In this document: piece after piece, positions 1 through 8,149 of the stretch | Layout: each line of letters begins with the position of its first letter | Numbering within the stretch: the first letter of the stretch is position 1 | From: Robiginitalea marina | GTDB lineage: Bacteria > Bacteroidota > Bacteroidia > Flavobacteriales > Flavobacteriaceae | Assembly (NCBI RefSeq): GCF_024006985.1 | Contig: NZ_JAMXIB010000001.1 | Coordinates: 372,001-436,000, forward strand | DNA length: 64,000 bases | Direction: 5' to 3' | Notes under the pieces: model-generated | Seen by the model: the letters and a program-made list of their open reading frames with translations, nothing else | What the model was told of the DNA's origin: nothing | Databases searched by the model: none | Position numbers and translations under genes: made by a program

Positions 1-1081
1 TATTCATGGGGACAGCTGAAAATACCAGCTTTCCCTGGTCTTCGCGCACTTCCCCCAGCCGAAACTGGGTAAGGGGCGTGGTGTTTTCCTCGGTTTCGGG
101 CAGTAAAACCTGGTGTTTCTTCAGTTCCAGGCCCCAGCAGTTCCATAACCAGGCCTTAAAATACAAATGATAATTCAAAAAAGTGGAGACGGGGTTCCCG
201 GGGAAGGAAAACACCAGGCAACCGGAATGCCGGTTGATCCCAAACCAGAAAGGTTTTCCAGGCCGTTGGGCCACCCGGTGGAAGATGTTTTCCACCCCCA
301 GTTCCGCAAAAAGCCCGGGGAGGTAGTCGTATTTCCCCATAGAGACCCCCCCGCTGAGCAAGACGACCCCTGGTTGGTCCAGGGCCGTAGCCAGGGTGCA
401 TTGTATTTTTTCGGGATGATCCGGGAGGTGGCCCACGTTGGGGTGTATCCGCAGTTCCCCGAGGGCCGATTGCAGGGCATAGATGTTGGACCGCCTGATT
501 TGGTGGGGCAGCGGGCTGGCATCCACGGGCACCAGTTCGTCTCCGGTTGAAAACAGGCTGGTGCGCGGCAGGGCAAATACCTCGGCAACAGATTTCCCAA
601 CAGAGGCCAAAACGGCCATTTCCGCAGGGCCGATAGCCTGGCCGGGCGATAGCAGGAGCTTTCCGGCCCCGGAATCACTTCCCCGGGGATGGATATTTTG
701 TCCGCGGTTTACAGGGGCTTTAATCCACGCCACCCCCTCCCTGATTTCCAGGTCCTCGTAACGCACCACCGTATCGGCCCCTTCGGGCACCATGGCCCCG
801 GTCATGACCTCCATACAGGTGGCAGGGTCATTCAGGCATTGAAGCGGGGTTCCGGCCCGGGCCTCGCCACGGATGGGAAAATCCCTTTGTCCTTCCCGGA
901 ATGCCGCATAAGCCAGGGCGATCCCGTCCATGGTAGCCCTGTCAAAAGGAGGCAGGTCACGGTCAGAATACACCTCCCCTGCCAGGATCCGGCCCCCGCA
1001 ATCTTCCAGGGGTATCTGTTCTGTCCCGAGGGCCAGGGGATGCGATAGCACCAATTCAAATGCTTCGGCAAAAGAAATCAT
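1..1081 (-). CDS. moeA: Molybdopterin molybdenumtransferase MoeA, C-terminus cut by window edge
   Basis: Inserts molybdate into adenylylated molybdopterin, the last step of Moco synthesis. The frame was read by hand from an ATG at 1081; 360 codons are visible with no stop before base 1. Motifs: FDRATMDG (46-53), STGDELV (178-184), SGGVSMGKYDY (243-253), RPGKPFWFG (273-281) and FPGNPVS (293-299), all in MoeA order. The last 40 visible residues begin domain IV, so only a short C-terminal piece is missing. It is the last visible gene of the Moco operon, 79 bp after the moeB-like gene. moaC and moaE are not in the window and may lie further downstream. The identity is clear; only the end is unknown. 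Confidence 0.93.
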   Translation of the reverse strand, partial: MISFAEAFELVLSHPLALGTEQIPLEDCGGRILAGEVYSDRDLPPFDRATMDGIALAYAAFREGQRDFPIRGEARAGTPLQCLNDPATCMEVMTGAMVPEGADTVVRYEDLEIREGVAWIKAPVNRGQNIHPRGSDSGAGKLLLSPGQAIGPAEMAVLASVGKSVAEVFALPRTSLFSTGDELVPVDASPLPHQIRRSNIYALQSALGELRIHPNVGHLPDHPEKIQCTLATALDQPGVVLLSGGVSMGKYDYLPGLFAELGVENIFHRVAQRPGKPFWFGINRHSGCLVFSFPGNPVSTFLNYHLYFKAWLWNCWGLELKKHQVLLPETEENTTPLTQFRLGEVREDQGKLVFSAVPMN

Positions 1082-1160
1082 CCGCGTTTTATTTTTTTCC
1101 TGGGGCACCCCCTGCAGACCCCACGGCCCGGGCAGATACCCCTGAAGCTGAAACCCCTCG

Positions 1161-2243
1161 CTACCGCAGTTTGACAGGCTCCTGAATCAGGTCCCGGACC
1201 CCTCCGGCAATCCAGTGGACCTCAGCATGCTCCAGCCTTCCCTTCAATTTTTGATACCCCTGAGCACTCCGGCTTCCCGTTTCGCAAATCAGGTAGACCG
1301 GGGCGGGACCATCGAGGTCCCCCAGCTCCTGTTCCAGGGTGAGAAGCGGGATGTTGCGGGAACCGGGAATGTGCAAGGCTTTGAATTCACGGGCCTCCCT
1401 GACATCCACCAGGGTATGGGGTGTTCCATCCCGAAGGATATTCCTGTATTGCGCTACGGAAATACTGCCGCCCTGGTCACAGAACCCGGAAAGGTATTGG
1501 GAAGCGCTGTAGAGCTGCCTTGCCCCTTCCTCTTTTGCCCGGCTAAAGCGGATCTGCCGCGACTGGTGGTCGAGGGCGTTGAATAAAAGGAGTTTTCCGG
1601 AAAGGATTTCCCCCAGTCCGCAGACTACTTTAACCGCTTCCAGGGCCTGGAGGGTCCCGATCACCCCGGGCAGGACCCCGAGGGTCCCCAACTGGTTGCA
1701 ATCAGGTATTTCGCCCGGGCGCGGGGCCTGGGGAAACAAACACCGGTAGGTGGGGCCTCCCCGGTAATTAAAAACACTGAGTTGTCCCTCGAACCCATGG
1801 AGGGCTCCATAAATCCACGGGATACCCCGGATGGCACAGGCGTCGTCAAGCAGGTAGCGGGTAGGGATGCGATCGGTGGCATCCACCACAAGGTCATAGA
1901 GCTCAAGCAACTCCAGGGCATTACCGGGAAGCACGAAAGTGGCATGGCTGTCTATGCGGGTATCCGGGTTTTGGCGATGCAATTTTTCAGCCAAGACCGC
2001 AACCTTTGATTTCCCGAGGTCTTCCGGGCCGTAAAGGGGCTGGCGGTGCAGGTTGGTTTCTTCCACGGTATCGCCGTCCGCGATTCCCAGGGTCCCAACC
2101 CCCATAGCATTCAGGTACTGGCATACGGGAACACCAAGGCCCCCGGCACCCACCACAAGGATACGCGCCTGCCGGAGTCGCTCCTGCCCGGCTGCTCCGA
2201 ATCCTTTCAGGCGTTCCTGTCTGTCGTATCGGCTATGCGTCAC
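1161..2243 (-). CDS. moeB: MoeB/ThiF-type adenylyltransferase fused to a rhodanese domain
   Basis: Adenylates the C-terminal Gly-Gly of a MoaD/ThiS-like carrier so that sulfur can be loaded. The ThiF domain spans about 1-245, with nucleotide loop VGAGGLGVP (31-39) and VVDATDR (119-125). A rhodanese domain spans about 260-355, with persulfide cysteine C320 in the loop CETGSRS. The usual two-CxxC zinc site of MoeB is not intact: the first pair reads PTYRC (only C168 remains) and the second pair is absent. The fusion resembles MOCS3/MoeZ proteins, in which the rhodanese supplies the sulfur. It overlaps mobA by 4 bp and shares an operon with moaD, its likely partner. A ThiF role in thiamine synthesis is less likely given the neighbours. 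Confidence 0.88.
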   Translation of the reverse strand: MTHSRYDRQERLKGFGAAGQERLRQARILVVGAGGLGVPVCQYLNAMGVGTLGIADGDTVEETNLHRQPLYGPEDLGKSKVAVLAEKLHRQNPDTRIDSHATFVLPGNALELLELYDLVVDATDRIPTRYLLDDACAIRGIPWIYGALHGFEGQLSVFNYRGGPTYRCLFPQAPRPGEIPDCNQLGTLGVLPGVIGTLQALEAVKVVCGLGEILSGKLLLFNALDHQSRQIRFSRAKEEGARQLYSASQYLSGFCDQGGSISVAQYRNILRDGTPHTLVDVREAREFKALHIPGSRNIPLLTLEQELGDLDGPAPVYLICETGSRSAQGYQKLKGRLEHAEVHWIAGGVRDLIQEPVKLR

Positions 2244-2836
2244 GGGAGGTTCAGTTTCGATCGCAGGGACTTGTATTCCCCTGGCTCATTGGCATTGGCT
2301 ACCCAAAGATCATCTTCAGGGAAAACCAAAGTCGTTTTAGTATTCAGCAAATATTTTCGCGGACAACTGCTTTCAGCGCTGGCCAGGTACTGCTCGGCTT
2401 CACGCAATCCGGCAGGTTCCCAAATGGCTGCCAGGGGTTCAGGCAGGCCGGATGCACGGGTCGCGAAGGCCGTGGCCATAGCCTCCGGGTCGCGCCTTGC
2501 GAGGAGGAAAGCCAGTGCCGAACGGTCCATCAGGGGCAGGTCACAGGCAATCACCAGCCAGGCGGCGCCGGGGAAGGCATGGTGGGCCGACAATAACCCG
2601 TTGAAGGGGCCTTTATAGCGGTTTTCGTCCAGGATATAGTCCAGGCCCGGAAGAAGGCTTTCGCGCTGTTCCGGACGGATGCTGAGAAAAACCCTGTCGC
2701 ACAGGGGCTCTAATTGTTCATACAGGAATTCGCGTTGCGGCTTGCCGTGATACTTCAGGAGCCCTTTATCGGTCCCCATTCTCCGGCTCTGGCCCCCGGC
2801 CAGCACTAATCCCATAATTCCTGTCTCTCCCCCCAT
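2240..2836 (-). CDS. mobA: Molybdenum cofactor guanylyltransferase MobA
   Basis: A 198-residue nucleotidyltransferase that links GMP to molybdopterin, giving the dinucleotide form. The signature loop LAGGQSRRMGTDK lies at 12-24, and an ACDLPLMD metal/nucleotide motif lies in the middle of the protein. Length and motif order fit MobA. MocA-type CMP transferases are similar, and IorAB-type enzymes often carry the cytosine dinucleotide, so the nucleotide actually added cannot be settled from sequence. An internal ATG at codon 8 (MGLVLAGG) is an alternative start. It overlaps the moeB-like gene by 4 bp and lies 18 bp from moaA, inside the Moco operon. Confidence 0.87.
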   Translation of the reverse strand: MGGETGIMGLVLAGGQSRRMGTDKGLLKYHGKPQREFLYEQLEPLCDRVFLSIRPEQRESLLPGLDYILDENRYKGPFNGLLSAHHAFPGAAWLVIACDLPLMDRSALAFLLARRDPEAMATAFATRASGLPEPLAAIWEPAGLREAEQYLASAESSCPRKYLLNTKTTLVFPEDDLWVANANEPGEYKSLRSKLNLP

Positions 2837-2854
2837 CGCGGATTACTTTTTCTT

Positions 2855-3838
2855 TTAACCTCCTATGGAGGTCATCGAACTCCCAAAAACAGGCCCATGC
2901 TTTTGTTGGGCTTCAAAACCATCCCGGGAGCGGCTGCCAACAGCCCTGACAATGGCTTCTTTAATAAAGGAATCTTCCAATCCGGCCCGCAAAGGCGTAA
3001 ACAGGCTGGCCACAGGCTTGCCATAAAGGCAGGTAATCAGGTCCCCAGTGGCCGTGACCCTAAGCCGGTTACAACTCCCGCAGAAGGTCCGGCTGAAAGA
3101 AGGAATGATCCCAAAGGACCCCTTATGGCCGCTGATTTGGTAATTTACAGAAGTGGAGGTTATCGGCGCCGGGAGTTTCTCGAAGTCAGGATACCTCAGC
3201 CTTATGTGCTCCAGGATTTTATGGTGGTTCCAACGAAGGGTCCGGAAATCACGGCTTCCCCCGTTAAATGGCATTTCCTCCAAAAACCGGACCCGAACGG
3301 CATGGGTTTTCTGAAATTCCATCATGGGGTAGATGTCATCCTCATTCTGTCCTTCGAGGACGATGAAATTGACCCGCACTTCCATTTTGGAGTCGAGCAG
3401 GCGCATGAGGTTTTCATATACCACGTGGAAATGGTCCCTGCGGGTGATCCTGGCAAAGGTTTCGGGCCGGATGGCGTCCATGCTCACATTGACACTGTGT
3501 ATCCCCAGCCGTTCGAGTTGTTCGATATGGGGCCCGATCAGGGTGGCATTGGTGGTAATGGAAATCTCCCTCAGGGAAGAAATCCCAGCGAGGTGTTCCA
3601 GCAGGCGCATGAGGTCTTTCCGCACAAAGGGCTCGCCCCCGGTAATCCGGATCTTGTCGACGCCCAGGCCGGTGAGCACGTCGCAAAGGCGCGACAACTC
3701 CCCGATGCTCAGGAGGGCGTCCTTGCGCGCGAAGTCAATCCCCTCTTCGGGCATACAGTAATTACACCTGAGGTTACAGCGGTCTGTAACGGCCAGGCGT
3801 ACATAATTTATCACTCGATCGTGGTTGTCTATCAACAT
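2855..3838 (-). CDS. moaA: GTP 3',8-cyclase MoaA (radical SAM)
   Basis: Radical SAM enzyme that rearranges GTP to 3',8-cyclo-GTP, the first step of Moco synthesis, with MoaC. The SAM-cluster motif CxxxCxxC is C21-C25-C28. The second 4Fe-4S cluster is ligated by C253, C256 and C270 (CGSC then a cysteine 14 residues later). The protein ends in Gly-Gly (326-327), the conserved MoaA tail needed for GTP binding. At 327 residues it is full length. It lies 13 bp downstream of moaD and 18 bp upstream of mobA. MoaC, the required partner, is not encoded in this window. Confidence 0.95.
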   Translation of the reverse strand: MLIDNHDRVINYVRLAVTDRCNLRCNYCMPEEGIDFARKDALLSIGELSRLCDVLTGLGVDKIRITGGEPFVRKDLMRLLEHLAGISSLREISITTNATLIGPHIEQLERLGIHSVNVSMDAIRPETFARITRRDHFHVVYENLMRLLDSKMEVRVNFIVLEGQNEDDIYPMMEFQKTHAVRVRFLEEMPFNGGSRDFRTLRWNHHKILEHIRLRYPDFEKLPAPITSTSVNYQISGHKGSFGIIPSFSRTFCGSCNRLRVTATGDLITCLYGKPVASLFTPLRAGLEDSFIKEAIVRAVGSRSRDGFEAQQKHGPVFGSSMTSIGG

Positions 3839-3851
3839 GGCAGGATTCCTT

Positions 3852-4097
3852 TCAACCCCCGCTTACAGGGGGGATGATTGCAATTTCATCGGTTTCCCCG
3901 ATAGGGTCATCATCTTTCGCATACATTTGGTTGACTGCTACGGCCAGAGAGCCCAGGTCCCGGAGCCCGGGATATTTTCCGACCAGGTGCCCCTTCAGGT
4001 CGCCCACCGTGTTCAGCCGTACGGATTCCGACGACGGAAGGGAAAGGGTCCCCTTTCCTACGATATCCCTGGTCACTCCAAAGAGCAGTACATCCAT
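3852..4097 (-). CDS. moaD: Molybdopterin synthase sulfur carrier subunit MoaD
   Basis: An 81-residue ubiquitin-fold protein that carries thiocarboxylate sulfur to molybdopterin synthase. It ends in Val-Ser-Gly-Gly, the Gly-Gly tail adenylated by MoeB. Length and tail are typical. It starts 2 bp after the iorB stop codon, so translation is probably coupled. Its partner MoaE is not present in the window. Confidence 0.9.
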   Translation of the reverse strand: MDVLLFGVTRDIVGKGTLSLPSSESVRLNTVGDLKGHLVGKYPGLRDLGSLAVAVNQMYAKDDDPIGETDEIAIIPPVSGG

Positions 4098-4099
4098 CC

Positions 4100-6271
4100 T
4101 TACCCGATAATTTCTTTTTCAGGAATTTTAACGTCTTTCAGGGCATTTACAAAGGGCTGGTTGTATAATCTTTTACCCGTAGCCGCAAAAATAGCGTTGG
4201 CCATGGCGGCCCCGGCCGGCGGCAGGGCAGGTTCCCCAAGCCCGGTGGGGGATTCCTCGTTCTGGACGAAATACGATTCCACCCTGGGGATTTCATTCAT
4301 GCGGATAAGGCGGTAATCGTTAAAATTAAGCGCCTGTGGCCGGCCATCCCTGAAGGCAAAATTTCCATAGAGGGCATGACCGATCCCGTCTATGACCCCT
4401 CCTTCCACCTGGTTGCGCGCCCCGGAGGGATTGATCACAATCCCGCAATCCACGACGCAAACAACTCTTTTGACCACGGGCTCCCCATTTTCCATCACCA
4501 CATCAGCTACTTCTGCCACGTGGCTGTTGTGGCAATAATAGGCCGCAAAGCCCTGGTAAACCCCTTCTTTAGGGGTTCCCCATCCCGATTTCTCCGCCGC
4601 CATGCGGATCACTTCCTGCATGCGGCCCGGGGAGTACTGGATGCGGTCATCCGTGGTCCCCTTAACCTTTTCAAGCAAATCGATACGGGACTGTATCTTA
4701 TCTGCACCCATTTGCTCAAAGAGTTCATCAAAAAAACTTTGCTCCGCAAAGGCCAGGAAATTCGTATAGGGTGCCCTCCAGGCCCCCGTGGTGATTTTGC
4801 TGTCGAACTTGGCCACATCCACCTGATAGTTTTCCAGGGCTCCGGCCGGGAAGAAGTTGGGGATCAGGCCGTACATATTGGAATTGATGGCAGCCTCTTT
4901 GAGGTGGTATCCGGTAATCTGCCCATCCCTGACCGAAGCTTTGATCCGGTATTTTATTGCGGGTCGGTAAATGCCGTCCGCCATGTCGTCTTCCCGGGTA
5001 AAGACCACCTTTACCGGCCGTTTCGCCAGGTTGGACACCTCGGCGGCCTCCACAGCAAAGTCCCCGTAAAGGCGGCGGCCAAATCCACCACCCTGCCGGG
5101 TCATTTCAAGGGAGATTTCGCTGAAATCCCGCCCCAAAACTTCGGCAATCTGGTGGGCTGTGCCTTCCGGGGTTTGGATAGGCCCGACCAAATGGATGCG
5201 CTCCGGGGTTACATCGGCATAAAAATTCATGGGCTCCATACAATTATGGGGCAGGAAGGGCGATTCATAGGTCCGTTCCAGCACCATGTCGGCCTCGGCA
5301 AAGGCTTTTTCCACATTGCCGTCCTTCCTCATGGTGGTAAACTCCCTGCCGTCGAGCAAGTCGGTAAGGATGCGGTCATGGTCTTCCGTGCTCTCCAGCG
5401 GTTCGTCGTTCCCCCATTCCGCCTTCAGGGCAGCCTTGCCCTTCATGGCAGTCCAGGTATCCTGGGCCAGGACGGCAACCTTGTCCCCGAAGCGGATCAC
5501 ATCCAGCACCCCGGGCAGGGCCCGGGCACCGGACTCCTCGACGGAAACCAATTTTTGCCCAAAGGCAGGGGGTCGGAGGACGCAGGCAATCACCATGCCC
5601 TCTTTTTTATAATCCAGGCCGAAAAGGGGCTTCCCGGTGACGATCTCATCAAGGTCCACATTGGGGATTTCCTGCCCGATAATGGAGAACTCCTTCACCG
5701 ATTTGAGGGCCACGTCTTCCGGGATTTCGAGGGCGGCCGCTTCCTGTACCACATCGCCATACCCGAGGGTTTCCCCTTTGGCATTGGAGATTATTCCCTC
5801 CTTTGTGGTGCACTCCCTGGGATCCACCCCCCACCTGGCAGCCGCAGCATTGACCAACAACTGCCGAGCCGTGGCCCCGGTCTGCCTGAGCGGTTCCCAT
5901 CCATGGCGGATGGACTGGCTTCCCCCGGCTACCTGGCGGGTGAAGTTCTTGGTGTCCAGGGGGGCCTGCAGGACGTAAACATCCTTCCAGGCCACATCCA
6001 ACTCTTCTGCAATGATCATCGGCATGGCGGTCTTCACGCCCTGTCCTATTTCCGGATTGGGAGAGAAAATGGTTACGGCACCATTGTCGGCGATCTTGAT
6101 AAACGCATTGAAGTCGTTATAGTCCAGAGAAGCCAGGTCTACCGGAGGTTCCACCCCGGGCTTGCAGGATTCAAAAAGATTAAAGCCGATCAGCAGCCCA
6201 CCCCCTGCAAGGGATGTGGTTTTCATGAAACTTCTTCGGCTGAATCGCTGGGCTGGAGTATGTTGTGCCAT
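4100..6271 (-). CDS. iorB: IorB-type molybdopterin-binding hydroxylase large subunit, Tat-exported
   Basis: A 723-residue large subunit of the xanthine oxidase family, closest in layout to isoquinoline 1-oxidoreductase beta subunit and aldehyde/nicotinate-type periplasmic enzymes. The N-terminus has a twin-arginine signal (RRSFMK, RR at 12-13, then a hydrophobic stretch), so the folded holoenzyme is probably exported. The cofactor region includes QGGGFGRRL, and GLGEPALPPAGAAMANA near the C-terminus holds the family's active-site glutamate. It pairs with the 2Fe-2S subunit encoded 56 bp upstream and sits 2 bp from moaD. Co-transcription with cofactor genes suggests it is a main consumer of the Moco made here. 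The substrate cannot be predicted; isoquinoline itself is unlikely to be the natural one. Confidence 0.85.
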   Translation of the reverse strand: MAQHTPAQRFSRRSFMKTTSLAGGGLLIGFNLFESCKPGVEPPVDLASLDYNDFNAFIKIADNGAVTIFSPNPEIGQGVKTAMPMIIAEELDVAWKDVYVLQAPLDTKNFTRQVAGGSQSIRHGWEPLRQTGATARQLLVNAAAARWGVDPRECTTKEGIISNAKGETLGYGDVVQEAAALEIPEDVALKSVKEFSIIGQEIPNVDLDEIVTGKPLFGLDYKKEGMVIACVLRPPAFGQKLVSVEESGARALPGVLDVIRFGDKVAVLAQDTWTAMKGKAALKAEWGNDEPLESTEDHDRILTDLLDGREFTTMRKDGNVEKAFAEADMVLERTYESPFLPHNCMEPMNFYADVTPERIHLVGPIQTPEGTAHQIAEVLGRDFSEISLEMTRQGGGFGRRLYGDFAVEAAEVSNLAKRPVKVVFTREDDMADGIYRPAIKYRIKASVRDGQITGYHLKEAAINSNMYGLIPNFFPAGALENYQVDVAKFDSKITTGAWRAPYTNFLAFAEQSFFDELFEQMGADKIQSRIDLLEKVKGTTDDRIQYSPGRMQEVIRMAAEKSGWGTPKEGVYQGFAAYYCHNSHVAEVADVVMENGEPVVKRVVCVVDCGIVINPSGARNQVEGGVIDGIGHALYGNFAFRDGRPQALNFNDYRLIRMNEIPRVESYFVQNEESPTGLGEPALPPAGAAMANAIFAATGKRLYNQPFVNALKDVKIPEKEIIG

Positions 6272-6327
6272 TTGTAAAGGTATTTGAGTCTTTGATGATG
6301 CCTCGGCCTGAAATCAGGTCGATACGA

Positions 6328-6792
6328 TCAGGATTTATTGTTTTTGACGGCCAGTTCCACAGCCTCCTGGATCCTCTGATAAGAAGCACAACGGCAAAGG
6401 TTGCCGTTCATGGCTTCTCTGATCTGGTCCGGTGAAGGATCCGGGTTGCGCTTAAGGAAAGCTGCTGCGGTCATGATCTGTCCCGCCTGGCAGTATCCGC
6501 ATTGCGGTACATCCACTTCCTTCCAGGCTTCCTGTAACGGGTGAGAGCCGTCTTCGGACAACCCTTCAATGGTGGTGATTTCTTTTCCCTGAACCTGTTC
6601 CAGGGTAACTACGCAGCTGCGCGCGGGGTCGCCGTCCACATGTACCGTGCAGGTACCGCACAGGGCGATTCCGCAACCGTATTTGGTTCCCATCAGGTTC
6701 AGGTGGTCTCGCAACACCCATAATAAAGGCATATCGGCGCTTACGTCCACACTGTGTGATTTCCCGTTGACCTTAATTGAGTACGTTGGCAT
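6328..6792 (-). CDS. iorA: IorA-type 2Fe-2S subunit of the molybdo-hydroxylase
   Basis: A 154-residue electron-transfer subunit with two 2Fe-2S clusters. The plant-ferredoxin-type cluster uses C40, C45, C48 and C60. The second, in the helical domain, uses C98, C101, C133 and C135 (CGYC ... CRC). It has no signal peptide, as expected for a subunit that is co-exported with its Tat-bearing partner. It is the first gene of the Moco operon. The 189-bp gap upstream, shared with a divergent VWA lipoprotein gene, should hold both promoters, but no convincing Bacteroidota consensus was found there. Confidence 0.9.
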   Translation of the reverse strand: MPTYSIKVNGKSHSVDVSADMPLLWVLRDHLNLMGTKYGCGIALCGTCTVHVDGDPARSCVVTLEQVQGKEITTIEGLSEDGSHPLQEAWKEVDVPQCGYCQAGQIMTAAAFLKRNPDPSPDQIREAMNGNLCRCASYQRIQEAVELAVKNNKS

Positions 6793-6981
6793 GGATTCTG
6801 TCTTTTAGATCATAACACCTTTAAAAGTACCAATTTTTATCCAATCTTGCAGGGGTTTAACGGGATTTTATCGTCCGGCAGGGAAGGCCAGGCCGATTCT
6901 GCCCCCGCGCACCGGACTAGGGTTGCGCCTGCGGGATACTAGATACCGGATTTCCGCGTTTTCCTTCAAACGAACAACACC

Positions 6982-8076
6982 ATGAGAATGAAACTCTTTT
7001 TTAGTCGTGCCCTGATGGTTATGGGCTTTTTGGCGGCAGGATGCGGAAATGCCGATGACGATGTAAACTTCAGGCCTAACCCCGATGGCGACCTCGGCCT
7101 CGGCAACCCTGTGGACAACTGCCTCGACCTGGGTCCGAACCAGTTGCTCCTCTCCATCCAGGACGAATTCACTACCCTCCCGGGGAAGGTCTCCGTATTC
7201 TTCAGGGTAACGGATGATTTGGGCAACCCGGTTTCCGGGCTCACCGCAGAGCAGTTTACCATCTACGAACAGGGCCGCAATGACGATTGCTTCAACGCCA
7301 TATCGCCTTCTGAATCCCAGGCGCGGATCTCGCCCAATTCCCAGGTATTTGCCAACCATACCCTGTTAGTCCTCGATTTGAGCAACAGCGTTTTGAGCAC
7401 CAGCCTGGCCGAGCTGAAATCGGCCTCCAGCAGTTTTGTAACCAACGTGATGCCCCAACAGGAAACCCCCTCCTTCCGGATGGCGATTTACTGGTTCGAC
7501 GGGGAGGATGTCTTGCATGAACTGCAACCCCTTACCTCCTCAAGAAGCGATTTGCTGGCCGCCATAGCCGGCATCCAGCAGGGGATCAGCAGCGACCCCT
7601 CCACTGACCTTTACGGGGCCGTTATCAAAAGCACAGACCGGGCCACTGCCCTGGTGGAGGAAAGCCAGGAAGAAGATGTCATCGGCGCTGCCTCAGTCGT
7701 TTTGTTTACCGATGGCACGGACCAGGCCTCCCGGTACAGGGAAACGGATGCCTTGCGGAAGGTGGAAGAAGCGGATTCCAATATTTCATTTTTCACCATC
7801 GGGCTGGGTGCAGAAATCGATACCCAGATACTGGAAGCTATCGGCAAAACCTTCAGCGTTTTCGCCGGGAACAAGGAAGAACTGGAATCCACATTTAACC
7901 AGCTTTCCCAAAAGGTTTCCGAGCGGGCGAATAGTTTTTACCTCTTCGAATACTGCAGCCCGAAAAGGGATGGGAGCGGGGAAAACAACCTGGTGATCCA
8001 GGCGGTGCAGGGAAACCGGCAGGGTGCCGTGCAGACCAAATTCAACGCCACCGGGTTTACCGCTGGCTGTCAGTAA
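6982..8076 (+). CDS. VWA-domain lipoprotein
   Basis: A 364-residue predicted lipoprotein. The signal peptide ends in a lipobox FLAAGC (lipid cysteine C21), followed by an acidic linker. A von Willebrand factor A domain starts near 125 with a complete MIDAS motif DLSNS (D132, S134, S136) and ends near 315. Several cysteines outside the domain could form disulfides. It is likely a surface or periplasmic metal-dependent adhesion or scaffold protein. It is monocistronic: divergent from iorA and followed 24 bp later by a hairpin terminator. No specific ligand can be assigned. Confidence 0.75.
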   Translation: MRMKLFFSRALMVMGFLAAGCGNADDDVNFRPNPDGDLGLGNPVDNCLDLGPNQLLLSIQDEFTTLPGKVSVFFRVTDDLGNPVSGLTAEQFTIYEQGRNDDCFNAISPSESQARISPNSQVFANHTLLVLDLSNSVLSTSLAELKSASSSFVTNVMPQQETPSFRMAIYWFDGEDVLHELQPLTSSRSDLLAAIAGIQQGISSDPSTDLYGAVIKSTDRATALVEESQEEDVIGAASVVLFTDGTDQASRYRETDALRKVEEADSNISFFTIGLGAEIDTQILEAIGKTFSVFAGNKEELESTFNQLSQKVSERANSFYLFEYCSPKRDGSGENNLVIQAVQGNRQGAVQTKFNATGFTAGCQ

Positions 8077-8099
8077 TTTTCCTTTTCCTTAAAGACAAC

Positions 8100-8127
8100 A
8101 AGGCCCGGAATCCCGGGCCTTGCTTTT
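8100..8127 (+). terminator. Intrinsic terminator after the VWA lipoprotein gene
   Basis: A perfect 9-bp G+C-rich stem, AAGGCCCGG with CCGGGCCTT (8100-8108 and 8113-8121) around a 4-base loop, is followed by a short T-rich tract. It lies between two converging genes. Confidence 0.75.
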
Positions 8128-8149
8128 ATTAATGCGGGAGGATGCGCGC

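Noticed and set aside
4376-6277. A 633-codon open frame on the plus strand opposite iorB, and similar long antisense frames (8318-9604, 12471-13781, 44247-45413, 54720-55727)
   Set aside because: They lie opposite clear, conserved genes. Their products show no domains, and such frames are expected where codon bias gives high G+C at third positions.
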